DNA of 64,000 bases from NCBI RefSeq assembly GCF_030814695.1, contig NZ_JAUSVL010000001.1, positions 2,454,227-2,518,226 on the forward strand, given 5' to 3'. Below the pieces are notes generated by a model, which was not told the DNA's origin, searched no databases, and was given only the letters and a program-made list of their open reading frames with translations. A program made the position numbers and the translations under genes. Shown one piece after another: positions 1 to 8,448 of the stretch (positions within the stretch are counted from its first letter, which is position 1; each line of letters starts with the position of its first letter). This DNA comes from Oligosphaera ethanolica. GTDB taxonomy: Bacteria; Verrucomicrobiota; Lentisphaeria; Oligosphaerales; Oligosphaeraceae.

Positions 1-1
1 A

Positions 2-3000
2 GGCGGCACGGCGGAGTTCCGCGAGTTGTCCTTGTCAGCAGAGCGTTTTCAGTACAAGGAGCAGGAGCAGAAGAACCCGGTTTTTCGCACGGACAGCTTC
101 ATGCGGCACTGGGCGTCGCCCGAGGGCCAGTGGGTCGGCGGGCCCCACGATGCGCTGTGGCACAAGGGCGATTTCTTCGGCGACTACGCCATGCGGATGC
201 CCTGCGTGCCTGACAGCGAACTGAATCTGGCGGTGGCAGATAATGCCGCCGCCGGCGCGGTGCAGCTTCGCATCAAGGACGGCAAGTTGCTCCTGAGTAC
301 GGCTATGGCCGGTGCCGACGAGCCCGCGCTGCAGGAATTTGCGCTGATCGCGCCGGAAGGCAAGGACATCAGCGCTCTGGACTACGAGGTATTTCACGAG
401 GGCCAGTGGCTGTGGGTGACCGTGGACGGCAAGACGGCATTGCGCCAACGCCTCAATCAGCAACTCAAAAAACTCGGCACCCGCGCGATGGTCAAGGGCA
501 TGACCCTGGCGCATCTCGCCCGCAGCAGAGCCACTCGCGTCAATGTCATTGACGAATTTTTCAACGAGTCGCCGCATGCGTGGCTGGCGAATGGCGGCGA
601 TTGGCAGATCATCAATCGTTTTCAGTGCACGCCGAGCTGGTCGCACATGATTGGCGAGGCGCCCGAGGGCCTGGCGGCCTTTTGGCGGAAGCAGGTTTTC
701 GGCGGCGATCTCACGCTGGAATTCTATGCCGGCACGCGTCATGGTTTCTATGATGAGGCTGGCAATCTCAACTGCACCATCATGGCGGCCGAGACCAGTG
801 CCGGCAGCGGCTACACGGCGGCCTGTACGGAATGGGACCAGAATCTCTCTCAGAACTGGACGACCCTGTACAAGAACGGCCGTGCCCTGGCGCGTACGGA
901 TTCTTACCTGGTCCCCCGCCGGCGCAAGGGCATGTTCCGTCGCGTCCTCAATCCCCTGGTTGCGCAGGGCCGGCCCATTCACGGCGCGTGGTTCTACATC
1001 AAACTGCGTAAAATCGGCGACAGCCTGGAGTACTATTTCGACGACGAGCTGATCTTCAAGGAGACTGATCCCGAGATGATCCAGGAGGGCCTGGTCGGCA
1101 TCTGGACCTTCGTGCACAGCATTACCCTCGCGCAGATCAAAATCGCCTTCGGCAGCGAACGCCCGCGCTCTTTCCCGGTGGCCATGCTGCCCGTGGATGA
1201 CACGCTCCTGGCGGCCGCGCCTACCGCCGCCGCCGCGACGCCCGCTGCCGCCGCCGAGACGCCCGCTGCCGCTGCCGAGACGCCCGCCGCCGCCGCGCCG
1301 CCCGCTGCGGCGGCCGCGCCGTATCATTGGGAAGCCACGGCTGGTGGTTTTCCGTTGGATTCATTGGCCGGCCATTTGTGGCAGCAGCGCGACAGCGTCG
1401 GCCAGAGCCAGCTCACGCCCTTTGCTCTGAATGCCGACGCGTTGCACTATCGCAATCTCCTGGGCGGCGGCGACATGCGCATGACGGCGACCTTGCCGCC
1501 GGTACTTTTGCAGGATTTGGCCGGCTGGCGTTTCAAGATGAAGCGTACGGCCGCTGCGCGCGTGAATCTGTTCTACTCCGTTGGCTCGCTTAATGCCAAG
1601 GGCGTCTATGAGCCCCGGTGGCGTCTTTTTCACCAGATCAGTGGGCCGGATTTCAGCGACGGGCCTTGGCGCCTGAGCGGCAGTAGTGAGCTCGTGCCGG
1701 TGGATAGTGTCGAGCCCGATCGCCAGCAGTGGACGGAGTTGACCGCGTGGATACCCAGCCGGTTTCGGGCCCCAGGCGAACGCGGCGAGAAGCAATACGC
1801 GCGTCTGGAGGGCTTCGGGCTCCAGGAGCTCGACGCCATGGCCAACGGCATCTGGGGCAACGGCCCCGGCCAGGCCTACGCTGTTAGCCACCTCCGGCCA
1901 ATTTTCTACGGCGTGCCGGAGCTCAAACTGCCCGAGGGCGCGACGGTGAGTTTCCGCAAGCAGCTCACGGATTTCGTCCGCCGCAATCGCACGACTAAGC
2001 CGGAGGAACTGACGGCGGTGCTCAAAGCCGAAAGCGTCCCGGGCGCCAATAGCGTCTGGTTGGAGATGTACCATGGCCGGCAGGCACTGGTGCAGCAACT
2101 CGAATGGATCAGTCTCCCCGAAGAAGTGCCGGTGAGCTTCGCCTGGGACGGCGACGCCAAGGACGCCGTGCGTCTGAGCTGTACGGCCGACTATGTCGAC
2201 AGGCGTTTTGCGGCGGCCGGCATCAGCTTCGCTGGCGAACGACTGCGCGTGCTGCGGGAAAACGACGAGTACCGCCTGGCGTTGTTGCCGCGTACGGCTG
2301 CCGTGCAAAAGGCTATCGCCGCCGGCAGCATTAGCTTCCTGGTGAACAGTGGCAGTAGTGAAAAAGAACTGGCACTGGCGACCGCGCCTGGCGAACGGCG
2401 CAATTCACCGCCGTTGCTGATGGCGGTGGAGGGCTTCAGCCCGGTGTGCATGAGTTTCGAGAATGGCTCGCAGGAGCCGCTGGTGTACGCCGGTCGGCCA
2501 CGCATGGCCTTTGAGAGTGACGACGGCGTCAATCACGCACTGACAGTGCGCAACACCGCCCTCGGGCAGGAGCTGGCGACGCCTTTCAACATGGGCTTCT
2601 CCATCGCCAACTACCCGGTGGTGCAGTTCCGCTATCGCGCCTGGGACATGGCACAGATCAGCCTGGCTTTCCAGAACTACCACTATGTCCGCCTCGCTGC
2701 TGATGATTCTGACAACGCGACGGCGGTGCGTTACGGCCATGACCTGCGCATGGACGAGCAGTGGTACAGCTGGATCGGGGTAGCCGCCGATGCGTTTACT
2801 CGCGAGCCCTACGCCGTGAACCGCTTCATGCCCAAGGGCTTCCGTTTTGCTTCCATCGGCTCGCCCGATCAGACTGGCCGCTACAGCCGCTGGCAGCTTG
2901 ACGACCTGGTCTTCGGACCGGCGGTGGCCAAGGCTGAGCAGCTGACCTTCACGCCCAGTTACTACGACGCCGACGGCGTCACCGCCGTGCTGACGGCGCT

Positions 3001-4345
3001 CCTCCCCGGCGAACGCCCATGGGCGGAACGCAGCGCCGACGAACTGGCGGCGCTCAATTGGCAGCGGCACGACGTCGGCAAGGCGATTACGCCTGAGATC
3101 AAAGACCTCGCCCAGGGTGTTCATCACCTGCTGGTCAAGGCCGTGGACAGCCACGGCGCGGAATCCACGCCGATGGACATGCCCTTCCTGTGGGACAATG
3201 TCGCCCCGGCGCTGTCCCATGAGATCGCGGCGTCGCAGAATCCGGCGCATAATGGCAAGCAGCTGCTGGTGACACTGAAAAGCGACGGCGGCGCACCGTG
3301 GAGCATCGAAAAGGCCAGCTTCCTCATTGCCGGCAAAGAGCAGGCGCTGCCGCAATGGACCAACTCCTTTATCCACGGCAAGGACGCCGACCGTCTTGAG
3401 CTCAATTACCCCTTCCTCTTCCGCAACCACCTTAATGCTGCCAAAGACGGCGACGTGCTGGAGTTCGCCATCGACAACATCGTGGACGGCGCTGGCAACA
3501 GCCATCCACGCTACGTTGTGCCGATCAAAGTCGAGCACAGTTCGGACAAGACCGGCCCGTCGTGGTACGCCTTCACCTTTGCGGACAGCGTCAACTGGTT
3601 CTGGAACTGGGATGGCTACTGCCACCGTACGGCACAATTTTCGCCGGCGCAGCACAACGGCCTGGATGTCATCCACAACCTCGGCGAGTCGCCCTATCTC
3701 AATCACCGGACGTACTACGCCACCGGCACCATCAGTCAGGCCGTGAGCTGGCGGCCATCACGGCACCCCTGCCTGTCTTTCCGCCTGATGACGCCGCATT
3801 ACCGCGCCGGCGCAGTCATCCAGGCGATTCTGACCACCACCGCTGGAAAAAACTACACCATATCGCTTAACAAGGCCAACGATGACGGGAACGAACTCAA
3901 CCGCAGCGTCAATTTCACTTGGGAGAACAACAAGTGGTTGCATTTCAGCTTCAATGTCCGCGACATGCTGAGCAAGATTGGCGTGGACGCCAAGGCGCTG
4001 GCTGACATGGAGATCAAGACCGTGGCCATCCAGCGTCGCGGCGTGCAGCATAACGAAAGTCTCAGTCTCGACGACTTCTTCATCCACGGCCTGCCAGCGG
4101 ACAAGGAGAAAGGCGATGTCCTGCGTTGGACAGCGTTTGACGCCAGCGGCGTGGCGTCGCTGTTGGCTACCTGTGTTGACGCTGCGGGTAAGGACTTGTG
4201 GGCGCACGAATTCACGGATTTGCGGGCGACGGACTTGGCCGTTTTGCGCGCGAAGGTCAAGGGCAGCCAGTGGTTCCGTTGTCAGGCGAAGGACCACGCG
4301 GGCAATCTGTCGGTGCCGTTCTGGCTGCCCATTTACGGCGAATAA
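2..4345 (+). CDS. Large multidomain beta-rich protein, 5' end outside the window
   Basis: The reading frame is open from the window edge to a TAA at 4345, and the first in-frame start-like codon (TTG, 26) has no convincing ribosome site, so the true start is probably upstream. At least 1439 residues. Counting from position 26, residues about 170-390 look like a concanavalin/laminin-G-type beta-sandwich (rich in Trp, Tyr and Gly). An Ala/Pro-rich linker follows (about 393-432, nt 1204-1320), then further beta-sandwich and Ig-like segments to the C-terminus. No catalytic motif is recognised. Size and architecture fit the very large exported carbohydrate-associated proteins of Lentisphaerota, but export cannot be judged without the N-terminus. 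Function unknown. Confidence 0.75.
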   Translation, partial: GGTAEFRELSLSAERFQYKEQEQKNPVFRTDSFMRHWASPEGQWVGGPHDALWHKGDFFGDYAMRMPCVPDSELNLAVADNAAAGAVQLRIKDGKLLLSTAMAGADEPALQEFALIAPEGKDISALDYEVFHEGQWLWVTVDGKTALRQRLNQQLKKLGTRAMVKGMTLAHLARSRATRVNVIDEFFNESPHAWLANGGDWQIINRFQCTPSWSHMIGEAPEGLAAFWRKQVFGGDLTLEFYAGTRHGFYDEAGNLNCTIMAAETSAGSGYTAACTEWDQNLSQNWTTLYKNGRALARTDSYLVPRRRKGMFRRVLNPLVAQGRPIHGAWFYIKLRKIGDSLEYYFDDELIFKETDPEMIQEGLVGIWTFVHSITLAQIKIAFGSERPRSFPVAMLPVDDTLLAAAPTAAAATPAAAAETPAAAAETPAAAAPPAAAAAPYHWEATAGGFPLDSLAGHLWQQRDSVGQSQLTPFALNADALHYRNLLGGGDMRMTATLPPVLLQDLAGWRFKMKRTAAARVNLFYSVGSLNAKGVYEPRWRLFHQISGPDFSDGPWRLSGSSELVPVDSVEPDRQQWTELTAWIPSRFRAPGERGEKQYARLEGFGLQELDAMANGIWGNGPGQAYAVSHLRPIFYGVPELKLPEGATVSFRKQLTDFVRRNRTTKPEELTAVLKAESVPGANSVWLEMYHGRQALVQQLEWISLPEEVPVSFAWDGDAKDAVRLSCTADYVDRRFAAAGISFAGERLRVLRENDEYRLALLPRTAAVQKAIAAGSISFLVNSGSSEKELALATAPGERRNSPPLLMAVEGFSPVCMSFENGSQEPLVYAGRPRMAFESDDGVNHALTVRNTALGQELATPFNMGFSIANYPVVQFRYRAWDMAQISLAFQNYHYVRLAADDSDNATAVRYGHDLRMDEQWYSWIGVAADAFTREPYAVNRFMPKGFRFASIGSPDQTGRYSRWQLDDLVFGPAVAKAEQLTFTPSYYDADGVTAVLTALLPGERPWAERSADELAALNWQRHDVGKAITPEIKDLAQGVHHLLVKAVDSHGAESTPMDMPFLWDNVAPALSHEIAASQNPAHNGKQLLVTLKSDGGAPWSIEKASFLIAGKEQALPQWTNSFIHGKDADRLELNYPFLFRNHLNAAKDGDVLEFAIDNIVDGAGNSHPRYVVPIKVEHSSDKTGPSWYAFTFADSVNWFWNWDGYCHRTAQFSPAQHNGLDVIHNLGESPYLNHRTYYATGTISQAVSWRPSRHPCLSFRLMTPHYRAGAVIQAILTTTAGKNYTISLNKANDDGNELNRSVNFTWENNKWLHFSFNVRDMLSKIGVDAKALADMEIKTVAIQRRGVQHNESLSLDDFFIHGLPADKEKGDVLRWTAFDASGVASLLATCVDAAGKDLWAHEFTDLRATDLAVLRAKVKGSQWFRCQAKDHAGNLSVPFWLPIYGE

Positions 4346-4429
4346 ACATGGCGGTCGCGCGCCGGCACAGCGCCGGCGGCGCAGCGCCGGCGGCGCAGCC
4401 AAACGCGGAAAGACGAGGGGTGTTGGTCT

Positions 4430-5188
4430 ATGGAGCTGATCTTCCTGGGGACTTGTTCCGGCACAGAGCCCGAACCCGGCCGTTGCCATGTGGCGTGGGT
4501 GCTGCAGGTCGATGGCGCCTTGTACTGGTTCGACGCCGGTGAAAGCTGCTCGCGGACGGCTCATCTGCTGGGCCTTGACCTCCTTGCCGTGAAGGCCATC
4601 TTCATCAGCCACAGCCACATGGACCACGTCGGCGGCCTGGCTAATCTGCTTTGGAACATCCGCAAACTCGACGGCATCAAGCGGCGCCTGCAAGGCGCAG
4701 TGATTGACGTGCACGTCCCGAATCGCCAGAGCTGGGACGGCGTTATGCAGGTCCTCGGGCAGTCCGAAGGCAATTTCCAGACCGCGTTCAGCCTGGCCGT
4801 GCACGACGTGCAACCCGGAGCCTGCTTTGATGACGGCCGCGTGCGGGTGGACTGCGTCAGCAACCGCCACCTCGCCGACGGTCGCTCATTCTCCTACCGC
4901 ATTCGCAGTGAAGGCAAGACCATCGTCTACTCCGGCGATGTCAAGAGCATCAGCGAACTCGACTGCTGGCTCCAGGACGGCTGCGATCTACTGCTCATGG
5001 AAACCGGCCATCACGCCGTCGAGGCTGTCTGCCAATACGTCCGCGAACGGCCGCAAATTGCCCGCCTGGGATTTATCCACCACGGCCGTGAAATCCTCGA
5101 CCACCCAGCCGAATCGCGCAGCAAGGCCTTCGCCATCCTCGGCGAACGCGTTTTCTTCACCGACGACGGTGAAAACATGACGCTCTGA
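4430..5188 (+). CDS. MBL-fold (RNase Z-like) metal-dependent hydrolase
   Basis: A 252-residue metallo-beta-lactamase-fold protein. The metal motif HSHMDH is at residues 61-66 after a short beta-rich N-terminus, and a later SGD and the METGHH segment supply the expected further ligands. The N-terminal FLGTCSG resembles the opening of RNase Z/ElaC-type and related phosphodiesterases. Without the exosite arm of true RNase Z the substrate is uncertain, so tRNA 3' processing is only one possibility. The ATG at 4430 has a GAGGGG-type ribosome site about 9 bases upstream. A 14-bp GC-rich tandem duplication (4369-4396) lies in the 84-base gap after the preceding gene, and a terminator follows the stop. 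Confidence 0.8.
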   Translation: MELIFLGTCSGTEPEPGRCHVAWVLQVDGALYWFDAGESCSRTAHLLGLDLLAVKAIFISHSHMDHVGGLANLLWNIRKLDGIKRRLQGAVIDVHVPNRQSWDGVMQVLGQSEGNFQTAFSLAVHDVQPGACFDDGRVRVDCVSNRHLADGRSFSYRIRSEGKTIVYSGDVKSISELDCWLQDGCDLLLMETGHHAVEAVCQYVRERPQIARLGFIHHGREILDHPAESRSKAFAILGERVFFTDDGENMTL

Positions 5189-5190
5189 CG

Positions 5191-5219
5191 ACCAGCGCGG
5201 TTGCGGGCTGGTTTTTTTT
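5191..5219 (+). terminator. Rho-independent terminator after the MBL hydrolase
   Basis: Six-base stem ACCAGC (5191-5196) with GCTGGT (5207-5212), directly followed by a run of eight T, three bases after the hydrolase stop codon. Confidence 0.8.
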
Positions 5220-5257
5220 GTGGGTCATCCCATCATTCATTTTGTGGAGGTCTTGCC

Positions 5258-6349
5258 ATGCGTTCTGTGGGCATTTTGCTGATTGCGTGTGCGGCGGTTT
5301 TGCCGGCGTTGGCGCAGGAGTTTTATGTGGTATCGGCGGCCAACAGTGCTGTTGGTGGCGTGTATCGCCTGGGGCTTGCTGACGACGGGGCCTTTGTGCA
5401 GCATGGCTTTACGGCGGTGAAGACCATCAACTACCTCATCCGGCATCCGCGGCAGCCCGAGTATTACTACGGCACGGTGGAACGCCTGCCGGACGGCACT
5501 CGCGGCGGCGTGGCGGCCTTTCGGCGTGCGGCCAATGGCGATCTGGCATTGCTGGCGATGGTGCCCACGGGCGGCGCCAGCTCGTGCCACTTGGCGCTGT
5601 CGCCGGACGGCGAATTCCTCTACACGGCCAACTACGGCGGTGCGTCCATCAGCGAGCTACCCATGCGCGATTATCTGCCGCAGGCTGGTCGGGTGATTGC
5701 GCACAGCGGCGGCGGTCCGCACAAGCGCCAGGCGGGGCCGCACCCGCATTTTGTCGGCTTCGATCCCGCCGGCGAGCATTTGCTGGTGCCGGATTTGGGC
5801 CTTGACCGCGTGCTGGTCTATCCCTGGCAAGCCGGCGTGGGCGTGAATGCCGACCGCGTTGAGCATTTGTCGCTGGCGCCGGGCGCCGGGCCGCGGCACG
5901 CGGTGTTCACAGCGGATGGCGGCACGCTCTATGTGGCCAACGAGCTCGATGGCTCGGTGACATCCTTTGTGCAGCGTGATGGCCGCTGGCTACGCGCGTA
6001 TAGTGTCCCGGCGGTGCGCGCGGAGGACATCGGTACGAATTATCCCGGGGCCATTCGCCTGAGCGCCGACGAACGCTGGCTGTTGGTGTCGAATCGCGGG
6101 CATAATTCCATCGCCCTGCTGGCGACCGGCCCGGGCGGGGCGATGACGCTGCGCGATGTCGCTCCCTCCGGCGGCGTCAATCCGCGCGATCTGGCGCTGA
6201 GTCCGGGCGGCGACTGGCTGCTCGTCGCGAATGACAAATCCGGCACGCTGGCGCGCCTGCGTTTTGACGCCGCCGCCGGCCGCCTGGAGCTGGTCGCGAC
6301 GACCCTGTCGCTGCCGGTGGTGCAGGCCGTCCTGTTCTGCGAACCGTGA
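5258..6349 (+). CDS. Exported lactonase-family seven-bladed beta-propeller protein
   Basis: A 363-residue protein. The ATG at 5258 was chosen over an upstream in-frame start because TGGAGG lies at 5245-5250 and it gives a clean signal peptide (MRSV, hydrophobic core, cleavage near ALAQ-E at about residue 20). The body has repeated propeller-blade features typical of the 6-phosphogluconolactonase/3-carboxymuconate cyclase family (PF10282), for example LALSPDGEFLYTANYG, HPHFVGFDPAGEHLLVPDLG and LALSPGGDWLLVAND. Pgl-type enzymes hydrolyse 6-phosphogluconolactone in the cytoplasm. Export makes that role unlikely, and an extracytoplasmic lactonase or binding role is equally plausible. Confidence 0.82.
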   Translation: MRSVGILLIACAAVLPALAQEFYVVSAANSAVGGVYRLGLADDGAFVQHGFTAVKTINYLIRHPRQPEYYYGTVERLPDGTRGGVAAFRRAANGDLALLAMVPTGGASSCHLALSPDGEFLYTANYGGASISELPMRDYLPQAGRVIAHSGGGPHKRQAGPHPHFVGFDPAGEHLLVPDLGLDRVLVYPWQAGVGVNADRVEHLSLAPGAGPRHAVFTADGGTLYVANELDGSVTSFVQRDGRWLRAYSVPAVRAEDIGTNYPGAIRLSADERWLLVSNRGHNSIALLATGPGGAMTLRDVAPSGGVNPRDLALSPGGDWLLVANDKSGTLARLRFDAAAGRLELVATTLSLPVVQAVLFCEP

Positions 6350-6410
6350 GTCGCGAGAGTGCGCACGGCCTTATGTGTGTGCACAACGCGTGAAAGGTGT
6401 AGGAGTAAGC

Positions 6411-7286
6411 ATGTCGACGATAGCCATTGACGGTTCCGTGGTCAGCCTGCGGCACCATGCATTTACGGACGGCTGGCGCGCCTTCATCTTGAGCGACAGC
6501 CATCTGGCGCTTGACGACGAGCGTGGCGGTCCGTATCGTCAGTACAGCCAGCGCATGGCTGGCGGCTACAAGCCAGCGCAGGCGCATTGGGAGCAGACGC
6601 TGGCACGGGCGGTGGCGGAGAAGGTCGATCACCTTTTTCTGCTGGGCGACATGAGCAGTTTTCCCTCAGAAGCGGCAGTGGCTTATCTGTCGCGGACCCT
6701 GCAGGACACGGGCATCGCCTACAGCTACATTGCTGGTAATCACGACTGGCATTACGAGGGCATGCCGGGCAGCGAAATTGCCCTGCGGGACGAGTGGTGC
6801 CGGCGGCGGCTGGCGCCGCTCTATCAAGGCCGGCAGCCGCTGATGCACGCCGAAACGCATGGCGGCCTGCGAGTGGTGCTGATCGACAATTCCGTGTACG
6901 AGATTCTACCCGCGCAGCGTGATTTTTTTCGCGCGCAGGCCGCCTTGGGCCAGCCGCTGATACTGCTGGTGCACGTGCCGCTGTATGTCCCCGGGCGTTC
7001 CATTTTCTTTGGCTGCGGGCATCCCCAGTGGTGCGCGGCGACGGACCCGTATTGGCAGATCGAAGGGCGTGAGCCCTGGCCGGAGAACGGCCACAATGCC
7101 TGCACCTACGAGTTTCATCGCGAGGTCTTTGCGACGCCGGAACTGCTAGCCATTTTCGCCGGCCACATCCACAAGCCGTCGCTGGACCTCCATTGCGGCA
7201 AGGCGCAGATCGTGGTGCCGGGCTTGGCGGCCGCCGGCGAGTTCATGGAACTGCGTTTGTGCCGTGAGCCGGCCGCAGGCCAGTAG
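6411..7286 (+). CDS. Calcineurin-like metallophosphoesterase
   Basis: A 291-residue protein with the five-block dinuclear metallophosphoesterase signature in order: SDSHL (D-x-H), LLGDMSS (GD), AGNHDWH (GNHD), HVPLY (H) and FAGHIHKP (GHxH). The ATG at 6411 has AGGAG at 6401-6405. No signal peptide, so probably cytoplasmic. The substrate (phosphodiester, nucleotide or protein phosphate) cannot be deduced. It starts 62 bases after the lactonase-like gene on the same strand and may be co-transcribed. Confidence 0.88.
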   Translation: MSTIAIDGSVVSLRHHAFTDGWRAFILSDSHLALDDERGGPYRQYSQRMAGGYKPAQAHWEQTLARAVAEKVDHLFLLGDMSSFPSEAAVAYLSRTLQDTGIAYSYIAGNHDWHYEGMPGSEIALRDEWCRRRLAPLYQGRQPLMHAETHGGLRVVLIDNSVYEILPAQRDFFRAQAALGQPLILLVHVPLYVPGRSIFFGCGHPQWCAATDPYWQIEGREPWPENGHNACTYEFHREVFATPELLAIFAGHIHKPSLDLHCGKAQIVVPGLAAAGEFMELRLCREPAAGQ

Positions 7287-7560
7287 TATTCACGTCGTCG
7301 CGGCATAATTTCGTAATCAGCGCAAGGTATGCCGAGCGTCTGGTGGCCAGCGGGAGCCCATAATTGAGAGGCCCTTACAGGGCATAGTTTTTATTGCTCC
7401 CCAAACCCCGGGCGATTGCCCGGGGCTACGTTGATGGCGCCCTTCCAGGGCGCCTCACCCGAGGGGGTGCATGGTACGGCCCTCCGGGCCGAACTTGGCC
7501 GATCAGACATTTTATTGCCGCGAAGCGGCTGAAGCGGCAGAAGCGCTGAAAGCGCGAAAC
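7287..7560 (+). repeat. Gene-free hairpin-rich segment with short-loop palindromes
   Basis: No credible gene is seen. The segment is a string of perfect short-loop hairpins: GCCCT-TAC-AGGGC (about 7371-7383), CCCCGGGC-GATT-GCCCGGGG (about 7406-7425), GGCGCCCT-TCC-AGGGCGCC (about 7436-7454) and GGCCC-TCC-GGGCC. It ends with a copy of the GCCGC-GAA-GCGGC and GCGCT-GAA-AGCGC module of the composite element seen elsewhere in the window. Confidence 0.6.
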
Positions 7561-7706
7561 ATATGTTGTTGTTCTACCCAGGGTTGCGGCGCTTCCCGGG
7601 TGTCCCCACGGTTCAGGCCACTATCAATCACTCCTATGAAACCAATGTTCTTGACTTAACAAATTTCATAGTGCCTTAAGCTTTAGCAAAACAGTCTGTT
7701 ATGATC

Positions 7707-7949
7707 GCGGCATTTATTGCCGCGAAGCGGCAGAAGCGCTGAAAGCGCGAAACATACCAGCCCAGGGCAAGCACGCTGAAAGCGTGCGCCGCCCTGGGTA
7801 GCGCGCCATATTGGTTCGTGTTCCTCGGCCTCTTTGGCCCCAGTCGGCGAAGCTGACTGGAGCCAAAGAGGCAATGGAACTATGTGTCTTCCCTTTCCTG
7901 TACCTAAGAGCGCCTGCACGTTTTGTTTAGGTTGCTCATTCGGGGCTCC
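7707..7949 (+). repeat. Composite GAA-triloop hairpin element, copy 1
   Basis: Ordered hairpins: GCGGCA/TGCCGC overlapping GCCGC-GAA-GCGGC; GCGCT-GAA-AGCGC; a GCCCAGGGC/GCCCTGGG outer stem enclosing GCACGCT-GAA-AGCGTGC; and a long stem CCTCTTTGG/CCAAAGAGG topped by GC-GAA-GC (7830-7872). A TTTAGG plus short hairpin tail follows. Related copies lie near 19.8, 31.3, 35.3 and 40.1 kb. Confidence 0.75.
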
Positions 7950-8436
7950 TCCTATGAAACACGCTGCCGCAAAGGTCGGCGGAAATCAAGATCGAATGGC
8001 TGGGCGGCGGCGGGCCGTGGGTTTCCTGCAAATTGTCCCAGCGAAGCGCCGGGGTGGTTACTCCTATGAAACACGCTGCCGCAAAGGTCGGCGGAAATCA
8101 AGGTCGGATGGCTGGGCGGCGGCGGGCCGTGGGTTTCCTGCAAATTGTCCCCGGTGTTTTCCCCACCGGAGTGGTTACTTACCGATTACGTCTCGCGGCC
8201 GTGGAGTGGGCGTCTCGCCCACTCCGACAAGACGGCTCAATAAACCGTCCTCGTCATCCACGCCGACCGTACCCGGCCCGTCTCCCCCGCCGCATGAATA
8301 GTTCCTCCTATGAAACACGCTGCCGCAAAGGTCGGCGGAAATCAAGGTCGGATGGCTGGGCGGCGGCGGGCCGTGGGTTTCCTGCAAATTGTCCCCGGTG
8401 TTTTCCCCACCGGGGTGGTCACTGACCGATTACGTC
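7950..8436 (+). repeat. Three direct repeats of about 90-132 bp
   Basis: Three near-identical copies begin with CTCCTATGAAACACGCTGCC: 7950-8039 (short form), 8061-8192 and 8305-8436 (long form, ending ...CCGATTACGTC). Copies 2 and 3 are separated by 112 bp of unrelated sequence. Spacer and unit lengths do not fit a CRISPR. Open frames here are repeat read-through. The opening CTCCTATGAAAC also occurs at 7628 and, inverted, at about 20028. Confidence 0.75.
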
Positions 8437-8448
8437 GCATGGTCGTCC

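Noticed and set aside
35..1327. Long open frames antisense to the large first protein and to other GC-rich genes
   Set aside because: Arg/Gly/Ala-rich shadow translations produced by high GC content; no domain signature and no ribosome site.
7950..8436. CRISPR array
   Set aside because: Only three copies, units of 90-132 bp, irregular spacers and no cas genes.
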